64,000 nucleotides of DNA from Gordionus sp. m RMFG-2023 (taxonomy: Eukaryota > Nematomorpha > Gordioida > Chordodea > Parachordodidae), in NCBI RefSeq assembly GCF_954871325.1, contig NC_088775.1, forward strand, positions 36,247,561-36,311,560, written 5' to 3'. Of the stretch, positions 55,427-64,000 are shown one piece after another. Below the pieces are notes generated by a model. It made no database searches, was not told where the DNA came from, and saw nothing but the letters and a program-made list of their open reading frames with translations. Both the position numbers and the translations under genes were made by a program. Positions within the stretch are counted from its first letter, which is position 1. Each line of letters starts with the position of its first letter.

Positions 55427-57920
55427 CAGTGTTGTTAAACGCTACTTTTAAAAGTAGCGCTTTATAAAAAAAGTAGCGCGCTATCGCTACCGCTATCGTT
55501 TTTAAATGAGTAGCGCGCTATTAGCTACTTTAATTTTTTTTTTAAATATTTTTTTTTACGTAACTTTATTTCCACAAATAAAATATTGATATAAAAACAT
55601 GACAATAATTTGTTACATATATATATATACTTTATTTATTATTGCACTTTAATAATATTAACATTTCGGTACTGTCATCCCCAAGTCTAGAGCGACGATC
55701 AGAAAGTATAAGCTTTGCCATACTAAATAATCGTTCAGCACTAGCACTTGAGGGCAACGCAGTATTAAATTTAATAAACAAACTTTTTATATGAAAAAAA
55801 TCATCAAAAGTATTTAAATTAGTATTTTTAGATTTAAAAAATGCATCTAGAGGTTAATTAAAAATACTTCAGTATATTCTTTAATAAAAGTATGCTCCTC
55901 CACATTAAAATACTGTATTCCCATTTGATCCAATATATAATTCATTTACATTTTTTTCTCATCTAGAAACAATGCTAAAAGTTTCATAGCATTGTAAACA
56001 CTATTCCATCTTGTAGTGTTTGGTGTCAATACATAACGTCCTAATTTTTTTTTGAAAATATCAGACGTTTTTGATGACTTATTTTGTTTATTACAAAGAG
56101 CTTGGCATTTAGAAAATAATCCTCATTTAATAATGCTTCTTCAGCATCCACTGTCGCAACTAAATTTAGGTTGTGGCAGGAACAACGATGATGGTAGGTA
56201 ACATAGAAGACTTTATTGAAGATCCTAAATATTATAAATTTATTTTATATTGGTGAAAAATTAAATATAAAATAATTTAAAACCGAGGATGTCATGAACA
56301 TCAATTATCTCAAACTCCATTTCATCATCCTCTACTTGTTCTCCATCTTCAATATTTTTGTCAGGAATATTACTAGTATTGTTATTATTATTATCTTCCC
56401 CAAATACTCTATATTATTTATATCATATTATAAAAAAATTATAATAAATTTAAAACCTGAAGGCCTTCAGGAAATTAGACCCATTATCCGTAATCATCTT
56501 ACAAACCTTGTTTTGAATTTTGTAAGACCTATGGATTTCTGCAATAATATTGGCTAGAATGTCATAAGTTTGACAGTCAATTATATTCTTTAGCTAACGC
56601 TACAGATTTTCGTTTAAGATTTTTAGGATCAATCCAAATGTGCAGTTACTCCTAAATAAGCTCTAAAAATATGACATATTATAAATCAAAAAATAAACAT
56701 TTTTACCTTCTATTGTGAGTCCATCAATCTGCCGTTGTACAGAAGTAGGAGACATCTGATAGATTTAATATCAAAGATTCTTTCATTTCCTTAAAGCTTT
56801 CCAAAATTCTTGCCATCAATGTCTGCCGGCAAAATATCTTGGTCCGTGGAAAAAAAGTGTTTATCATCTTTATAAAAGAATCATCCACCAAGGATAATGG
56901 TTGAACTATATTTATTATAAAGTTCATAATGACTTTGTCAGCCAATTTTTGGGATACACCAGGTGTTGATGAATCCAAATTGGTTAATTTTGTTTGTATT
57001 AAATTTGATTTAGAAGTGGGTTTATCTTCTTCCATTACCCCAAAACTTTTGAGATATTTTTCAATCTCTTTATAATTTGAAGTGTGCACAGTCTAAAATT
57101 ATAAAATACTTGGAATAAAAATTATGTAGAAGATAAGTACATAAAAATGATGGAAATAACTATTTTATGTTTTAAATAATTTAGATAAAATTTATGAATA
57201 TATAAAAAAAATGATTGGTTTTTGATTTTAATTATTTTAAAAATTAAAGATTAGCCTACACATTGATATTAAATTTGTTTAATATACTATCTTAAAATGT
57301 TTTTTCAAATTAAAGCTGCTCGTATGATTTGAAGAGATAATTTTGCGGCACATCTTGCACCGAAACCGATATCCAGTATTAATTTTTTCTTCAAGGTTAA
57401 AGTATTTCTTGAATTTTGGGAAAGGATCATCTATATTTTGCTCATTTTCCAAAGAAATTACTATATCTTCAACAATCTCACACATAACAAGATTTATAAT
57501 GCTTAATATAAAATGTAAAATGAAATATAAAATAAGATAAAAGCAAGAACATACCAATAACGGAATTTCAAAAATATATAATTTAATGAATGCGCGAAAT
57601 ATAATATAAATACAGATTGCTATTTAACAACTGTTTATATCTAATATATAACAATAATGTATATTTTTAAATATAAATTTCAATATTAAATTAAAGGATT
57701 ATAATTTTAGATTTTATAAAAAATATATTTTAATAATTTTTAGATGTATTTATTATGTAAAATTGAAAGTAGCGAGTAGCGCGCTACTTTCTAAATTAGT
57801 AGCGAGCTACCGCTATCGCTATTTTCTAAATTAGTAGCGAGCTATCGCTGATTTTTTAAAAAAGTAGCGCACTATAGCTACCGCTACTGAAAAAAGTAGA
57901 GCGCTATTTTAACAACACTG
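55427..57920 (-). mobile_element. hAT element B (left-facing member of inverted pair)
   Basis: Ends CAGTGTTGTTAAACGCTAC and (inverted) CAGTGTTGTTAAAATAGCGC, near-identical to element A read backwards. Its coding parts match A closely. Flanks CCTTTAAC (left) and GTTATTAA (right) do not match each other directly. Confidence 0.85.
55640..57490 (-). pseudogene. hAT transposase gene B, broken
   Basis: Minus strand: exon 1 with MCEIVEDIV and the BED finger half, ending near 57295; exon 2 at 57091-56720 (MHTSNYKEIEKYLKSFG ... SDVSYFCTTAD) then a stop region. It has two extra codons (DPFPKF for DPKF) relative to A. Unlike A it keeps the middle region (CSCHNLNLVATVDAEEALLN near 56185-56130, NAKLFVINK) but lacks A's exon around 54040-54200, and the C-terminal block near 55750-55680 is disrupted. 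The copies carry complementary deletions of the same parent gene. Confidence 0.8.
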
Positions 57921-59591
57921 GTTATTAATTAGATTATAAATAGTTATTTATTTTAATGTTGAACAACATATATTTTGATGTAGGCCTTGTTAAGAAAAAA
58001 TTAAAAACTGGGCAGATCCAAGCAACCTGAATGAAAAATTCAAATGGGGTTGTTTGGGAAAAAACTAAATTCCCACCAGGCCAGGCCTGAGAATTTTCCC
58101 ATTTGCAGGCCAATAGTTTGGGTATTTATTAACAAAATCTCGAGGCTGCCATAATATTAATTTAAAATCGGCTAAACCGAGCCACCTAATAACACAAATT
58201 CCTAATTTTAAATTTTTTCAATTTATCAAACACATTATACAATTTTTTTAGACGTTTTAATGTGTCCTGTAATTATAGAGGCCATACTATTAAGAGGCTT
58301 TTATAGCCGCTAGGTAACTTGTCATTTAGAAGTATTTAGTATTATTTATGAGAATTTTGAGACTATTGATGAAGTATTGTTTTACTTTTCTAATAGAATT
58401 CAACTAAGTTTCTACTCATGATCAGTTGAAGCCAAGGGTCTTTTGTCTCAATACATAAATATAGATTATATTATTTTGATTGTTGTAATTTATATAATAT
58501 TAATAAAAATTGACATTAAATAAGTAACTTCAGTCACTAGATACTAATATAGTGGATGCAAAAAATTGTGTTGACTCCTTAAATAATATATTAAAAAATA
58601 AAAGAGGCAAAAATTCATTTGATATGATAAGGATTTAAGGCTGAAAATTTTATATTAAAATTTAATCTGACCCCCAAAAAATTCTAATGGTTCATAAAAC
58701 CTCTAAAAATCTTCATAATTTTTTGATTGATAACAAATTAAACTTTGATTTTGAAAAGGGTTATAATTGGAATTCTTTAAAAGGAAATTACAATAAATTA
58801 TTGATTATTTTGAAACATGGCACCCAGAAAATATAGGATCAGACCCCTTTATTTGCAAAAATGTATGCATATTATAAACTGATATGTTTAAAACAGATAC
58901 TTGAAAAAGCATATATACTAGTATTGCATAATCAGCTAATTTTAGCCAACCCCAAAATGGCTTAGTCAAGTTTTTAGGGTAAAAAATTGGCTGTTAATTA
59001 GGCTAGCTAAGAGTCTTAGGCAAGATTTTAAGGCGATTACAGAACACTAATATTAACAACCCATAAAATTATATAATATACATGATAAAATATGATGAAA
59101 TAAAATAAAAATTATAAGTTTGAGCCTTTCCTTTCCTATTTTCTTTTCAGATTATAAATAGTATCTTTTTTCGAAGTCAAATTTAAAATATTTAAAATAA
59201 TTTTTATATTTAGAAGAGAACTAAATGTAATAAAATTATTTTAAAAAAATATAAGTTTGAAAAAATAGGGAAGCATGAAAGGGGTAACTTTTTAATTTTT
59301 AATATATAAAAATATTTAATATTATTTTACAAAGCAATATATTTTTAGTGCAAAATTTTATTAAAAAATTATTAAACTAATTTTTAAAGAGTTAAATAAG
59401 TTAATATTAGCAAAAAATAAAAGGTAATGCCTATATTAATATTGATTACTCTCTAATTCTAATAAAATTAAGTTCTTATAATCCAAATTATCATAAATAA
59501 TATAATTGGTAAATAAAATCTCAAAATATAGCATTAATTTAATTGTTTAACAGTATATAATTTATCATTTTTGATTATAATAATAAAAAAC
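57921..59591. other. egh intron 1 next to exon 1; MITE remnants, no gene
   Basis: About 58170-58195 (AATCGGCTAAACCGAGCCACC ... AACACA) may be the far end of the MITE that starts at 52618. About 58955-59055 is another decayed relative (TTTTAGCCAACC ... CAGAACACTAA). CAGGCCAGGCCTGAG at about 58077-58092 is a short palindrome-like word. Nothing codes. Confidence 0.4.
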
Positions 59592-60323
59592 TTGATTAAG
59601 AAGTCCAATTGATTGATCTGTTACAACTTGTATTATATAATGACCGATTCCAAGATTCTGACATGTCTCTAAATTTCTTTTAACATTTTTTCTGACAAGG
59701 GAAGGGAAATTACCACGAGTAACAACTCTAAAACATATAAAAGGATGAGAAATATTAGAGGTTGCTCCATAATTCCCTATAGAATTGATTATTTCATTAG
59801 ACTTTGATACATGTGTGCTAAATTGTTGTTTTAAATGAAGGTGGGGAGGGTCTGGAAAAGCAGGATAAAATACAAGTCCACAAAAATGAAAAATCATCAA
59901 AGGTAAGGCAATTAGATTTAAACAACGAAAGCCAAAAAGCAAGCATGTCCAGAAAAAGCCATATTTTACAAAGTAGGCATTCATATTTATATCATTAGGT
60001 AAATTGTCATTTTTATTAAAGGAATTTATGTAAAATTTTTCTAGACGTGGATTTTGAGGTAACTCAAGTTTATGTCTCCCATTGATTAGTAATGATTCAT
60101 TAAGTTGATTATTTGGTACTTTATAGTTTGCTATGTCTCTTTCAAACAATACCGAGCGACGAGTCCTAACAGGCTCCATAAATTTTTTCCAAAAATCAAA
60201 ATCCAGACCTCCACCCACTAGTTGAAAACATAAAAGTATTGAAAAATAGAGTGACAAATGTAAAATGTGTTTTAAAATCGCAGTGTTACTGGTTTTAGAA
60301 GTATTCAAACCTGGTTTAGCCAT
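59592..60323 (-). CDS. egh: egghead exon 1: N-terminus with membrane anchors
   Basis: Codes for residues 1-244 of Egghead, which transfers mannose onto glucosylceramide in the secretory membranes (family knowledge). The start MAKPGLN leads into a hydrophobic helix near residues 16-36 (KHILHLSLYFSILLCF), matching the insect N-terminus KHLLH. A second hydrophobic stretch (FHFCGLVFYPAFPDPP, near residues 140-155) and the block HPFICFRVVTRGNFPSLV match fly NFCGLVFYNAFP and APFICIRVVTRGDFPDLV. Between the two membrane parts there is a hydrophilic insert of roughly 70 residues that insects lack as far as I recall, and another of about 25 before HPFICFRVVTRG. The exon ends after GLLNQ with a weak GT donor. 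The ATG follows an in-frame, AT-rich leader; it is the only sensible start. Confidence 0.85.
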
Positions 60324-61599
60324 ACTAGTAGATAAAACAATGTAAAACTCGTCTTGAACTGCAACTAAAGTGGTGTAAAAACAGAAATTTCATCTAAATT
60401 TAAAATATGGATGATTAAAATCAAATCATTTGCATTATAACATTCATATAAAAACTTTACATATAAAAATAATTGCGACATTTAACTAATCAACCACATA
60501 TTCTATATAAATTCCAATAATTGATATAAATAAATATGATTATGCTTAATAACATAAATATATTAAATATAAATTAATTAATAATAATATGCATTTTTAA
60601 TTATTAAAATAAATTTATTAAATAATTATGAAATATAATAAAAATATAATATATAAGAGTTTTGATATTAACAATAATTTTATAAGAAAACTATAGACCA
60701 TATATTTATTTTATAAATTGCTAATATTTTAATTTGTAATTTCAATATCTTTTAAAAATTTATGGTTGAATATAACAATACTACATTAAAAAGCATTTTA
60801 CACAGCTTCTATATTGGGTTAGTTATATATTAGGTATACTGTCATTAAATAGCTAAATATGTGTCCTTTTTTTAAAAGGTCCAATTAAGGTTTTAGCCAA
60901 AATAATATTATGAAAGCCTGAATATTTTAGGTGGCAAAAATTTTTGGTACTTTATTTTCTAAATCTCGAGACTTATATAATATATTTTAAATATATCCGT
61001 ATTTGTGTCATTTTAAAGTCAAGCCAAATAATGCCGTTTAACATCACTAATTAGGTATATCTAAATTTTTATAAATATAGATTATATTAATGAAAATATA
61101 TCTTTTAATTTAATTAAAGCAATTTTTAACTTTTTAACTTCAGCTATTATAAAGATTTCTGAGATAAATTAATAAATACACCACAATTCATGACGATATT
61201 CGTATAATTTTTATTCTATATCCTCTAATATTTAAATAGTTTTAAATATTCGGATATATTTATTTTTTTTGAATGCCTATTTATGCAAATACCCATAACC
61301 TTTGAGATTTGGGATTAAGGAATTGTAGTCTGCTGTCAATATTATTCTCGTAAAGATGAAGAGAGGTAGTCTCTCTTCTTTTTTTTAAGTTAGTATTTTA
61401 GTTATAGTTTTTTATATTAAATTAGTATACGGCGTTTTTGAACTCTACAATAAAATATAGTATAAAATGTTTTTACCCTTAAATGACATATAGTAGTTGG
61501 ACATACAATATCTAAACCTAGTTAAGGGATTATTGTTTGTTAAAGTGGCTGATAGATATAATGCTATTTTATTAAACCATGATATTTGATAATTATTTA
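60324..61599. other. 5' flank of egh; MITE remnant, no gene
   Basis: Should contain the egh 5' UTR and promoter on the minus strand, but the AT content hides any motif. About 60880-61050 ends GCCGTTTAACATCACTAA, a remnant of the MITE family at 14258. Confidence 0.4.
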
Positions 61600-61609
61600 T
61601 TTATATTTT

Positions 61610-61675
61610 TGTTATATCAAATATTTTCTGTTATATCAAATATTTTCTGTTATATCAAATATTTTCTATATTATA
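61610..61675. repeat. 19-bp tandem repeat, about 3 copies
   Basis: GTTATATCAAATATTTTCT is repeated head to tail with a 19-bp period. Simple repeat. Confidence 0.85.
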
Positions 61676-62779
61676 TTGGATAAATATATATAAATGTTTT
61701 CTTTATAAAATTTATGCTATACCTATTTATATAAAAATAAAATAAGATTATTTGAATATAAAAATCAGAGTTGTTAAAAGATACTTTTTAGATAGATCTG
61801 GATACAGATACATTGACTAAAAAGTTATCTTGTTATAGATCCAATTTTTAAAATGTATCTAGATACATATACAATTTTTATTCTACTTTTATAAGCTCTG
61901 CACAAACCTAAATTAGGATTCTATTATGAAAATGCATGATATGAGCTAAAAAAATATATTGACGCGATATCCCATTTATCTAAATATAACTAAAATAATT
62001 ATTTTTGGATTTTAATATAATCATATAATATATGAAAATATAAGATTAAATGATTATAAATAATTATTAGATTTCAGTAATAAAATATTTTCAAAATTTT
62101 GGTCATTAAGGCATCCTCGTTTTTCTGTAAAGACATAACAATCATATCTACTACTATGGGATACTGAAAAAATCGGATATTTTTTTTTTCACAGGTTATA
62201 TGTTTTCAATCAGTTGTAAACATTGATAATTCATCAACTAATCTTTGTATGATGTTATTTTAAAATATACTCTATAAATTGGCCATGGAAAAACAATGTC
62301 TGAACTTGTTGATGCTTCATTGATTATTATTTCTTCCTCTTTCTTTTCGTCATTATTAATACTACTGTAATATAAATTTTTTAGTATAATAAAATTAAAT
62401 TAATTAATTCCATTCAAAATAAAAATGGCAGATTCCTTGAGTTGCATTGTAACAAAATTTGTGTGGGTTATTGATAAAATCGGACATAATATTATATATT
62501 TTTTATATACTAGTTTTATTATTTTATTTATTATATATAATTTATATTTTTTTATTTATTTTTTTTATTTATATTAATCTTTATTCGGTAAAAAAATTAA
62601 AAATTAAAACATGAACATGAACATTTATATACACTATTGAATTAAAAATATATATTAAAAACAAAAAAATCAATATAAAAACATATAATTAAAAGAAGGG
62701 AAATTAAGAGAAAAAAAAATTAAAAAATTATTTAAAAAAAAAAAGAGGGATATCTAATTAGGTGTGGTCCACGGGGCTT
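61676..62779. other. no gene; AT-rich
   Basis: GATAC-rich words near 61780-61870 (GGATACAGATACATTG, GTATCTAGATACATA) have partners near 63795-63825; they may be the two ends of a non-autonomous element spanning the non-LTR fragment, but I cannot define its termini. Confidence 0.3.
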
Positions 62780-63650
62780 AATGACCCATGAATGAATATA
62801 CAGTTTGAACGGCTGATTTCGATTGAAATCCTTTGGCGGAGGTAGAAACCTTTTTTTGGATCACCTGTGATTGATCGTAACCTTTGCCCTATTGTTTTGA
62901 ATAATTTTAAGGCTTGGGGTCCGAATGATCCACAGGTGTCTGAGACTACCGGAGCGAATAAAATATTATTAAGGTGGCAATATTTATTTGTTTTTGTATT
63001 CTCCGCTTTTGAGATGGAGTGGCGGAAAAAGATCTGTCAAAACGATCAACGCAGGTATAGTCCCAAGCGAGAGGTAAACCTTGGTTTCAAGGGACTAACG
63101 TCAAACCATCCGGTCTGGTTTGATTATCGGAGCTAAGACCCGTAGGTTCCATTGTGGAGGGAGTATTTGTAAATATCAGCGTTCTATTGATTATTGAGTT
63201 ATTGGCATAATGTCTAGGAAGTCTGCCTTTTGAGAAACGACAGTGTAGGGGGTGGTGTCCTAGACTATCAATGTGAGATTCACATAGGACACAAGTCGTA
63301 GGGGTTACGATATCGCAGCCTAAGCGAAGGCCTATAGCTATTCTGAGTTCTTCGTTGGTAAGTAGTAGGCCTAGATTAGAGCTAGGGATAGTTTCTAACC
63401 ATTCATATCCAAGATGGCATATGGGTGGAGCTGGATTTATTTGATCTGATAAAAGGGTCGTATTATGGACATCGAGTATGCATGGGGTTGAGCTTGGGTG
63501 GAGAAAAAGAGATGGAGATTTTCTTTGACCAGCTTTGAAGTGTAAGTAATCGAAGCAATGCTGTATCAATGGCAAATTCCGTCTCTTTGTCTTATAGAAT
63601 TGGGATGTGAGCCGTTTGGGGCGTTTTTTTCCATAGATCTAATGCTATCG
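62780..63650 (-). pseudogene. non-LTR retrotransposon C-terminal fragment (best copy)
   Basis: Minus strand. The open part, 63575-63087, shows LLTNEELRIAIGLRLGCDIV, the CCHC knuckle CVLCESHIDSLGHHPLHC, GRLPRHYANNSIINRTL and TMEPTGLSSDNQTRPDG. The remainder continues in other frames: DYTCVDR-like near 63055, then FGPQALKLFKTIGQRL and GDPKKGFYLRQRISIEISRS near 62910-62830. The RPDG ... WDxT order suggests an R2-like restriction-type nuclease end (inference). The reverse transcriptase part is absent. Relatives: 5130-5640 and 8930-9550. Confidence 0.65.
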
Positions 63651-64000
63651 TGTGATGTGGGTCGATTAATTTTAATATTTTTTAATTATATATTTAATTT
63701 ATATACTCATATGAAATAAAATAAATTTGGCATTCAACTATTTTTATTTATTATATAAAAAAGCGTTAAAATCTAAAAACAGATACAGTTCCTTTAAATA
63801 ATATCTAGATACAGATACTTTTATAAAAATTATTTTATATTTTATTTAAATTTAGAGGGATAATGTAGAAAATAATTTTATTCGACATATTAGTTTATTA
63901 ATCTACGCTTACTATTAATGGAATATTATTTGTAAGCACAGATAAAAAATATTCAGGTATTTACTTCCGTATAATCATCAACATTCTCCTTCTTCTAAAA
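63651..64000. other. no gene; AT-rich window edge
   Basis: Only AT-rich sequence and the GATAC words near 63780-63825 mentioned for 61676-62779. Confidence 0.3.

Larger units (their letters stand above)
4110..60323 (-). other. egh: egghead (egh) gene span, 4 recognised exons
   Basis: This is the whole coding span of a beta-1,4-mannosyltransferase gene. Four separate ORF pieces on the minus strand match consecutive parts of insect Egghead in the right order. Junctions: exon 1 to 2 phase 0 (CAA|gttttt to tttag|AAT), exon 2 to 3 split glycine codon (CAAG|gtaaat to acaaag|GC), exon 3 to 4 one base plus two (GAGA|gtattt to ttcag|GC). The joined model is 1887 nt, about 628 codons, against about 450 in insects as I recall the family; the excess lies in linkers, not in the catalytic core. 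Introns are about 36.0, 5.4 and 12.9 kb and packed with transposons. The exon 1 donor (gttttt) and exon 3 donor are the least certain points. Confidence 0.85.

Overview
The window looks like one very AT-rich stretch of an invertebrate nuclear genome. The best guess is an arthropod or another protostome, because the only host gene I recognise is egghead (egh), a family known mainly from insects and nematodes. The egh exons stand out as islands of higher G+C in sequence that is otherwise mostly A/T runs. No prokaryotic operons, rRNA or CRISPR are present.

Host gene. Four minus-strand pieces align in order with insect Egghead, the Golgi/ER beta-1,4-mannosyltransferase of the arthro-series glycosphingolipid pathway: N-terminus 60323-59592, catalytic part 23565-23331 and 17893-17159, C-terminus 4294-4110. 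Splice phases agree at all three junctions and give a model of about 628 residues over about 56 kb. Intron 1 is about 36 kb, intron 2 about 5.4 kb and intron 3 about 12.9 kb. A further GC-rich open segment at 8313-7981 has matching phase and could be an extra exon. Almost everything between 4.1 and 60.3 kb is therefore intron filled with transposons.

Layout. 1-4.1 kb is 3' flank of egh with a 102-bp tandem repeat. Intron 3 (4.3-17.2 kb) holds fragments of a non-LTR element, a hAT-type MITE, a MULE with long inverted repeats, a complete MITE with target duplication and a Tc1/IS630-like remnant. Intron 2 (17.9-23.3 kb) holds an old long-TIR element and a hAT remnant. Intron 1 (23.6-59.6 kb) holds two abutting Helitrons, a 1.4-kb palindrome, and a nest in which a Ty3/gypsy fossil (about 29.9-43.0 kb) was hit by a PIF/Harbinger element (32983-42175), itself hit by a long-TIR element with an intact 717-codon transposase-like ORF (33059-37998) and by a hAT element (39538-42131). 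Further along are a hAT MITE, a second long-TIR relic, a foldback element, an internally deleted hAT with perfect target duplication, another hAT relic, and two hAT copies facing each other around a 252-bp spacer. Upstream of egh (60.3-64 kb) is AT-rich sequence and one more non-LTR fragment.

Most striking observations: (1) the transposon family with the intact 717-aa protein and about 680-bp terminal repeats, present in three states of decay; (2) the inverted hAT pair whose target-site duplications match only if the spacer has been flipped; (3) the giant egh gene and its possible extra exon; (4) a 1.1-kb element with repeated GACACTTTAT motifs in inverted orientation at its two ends; (5) Helitrons carrying complementary halves of a tRNA-like sequence.
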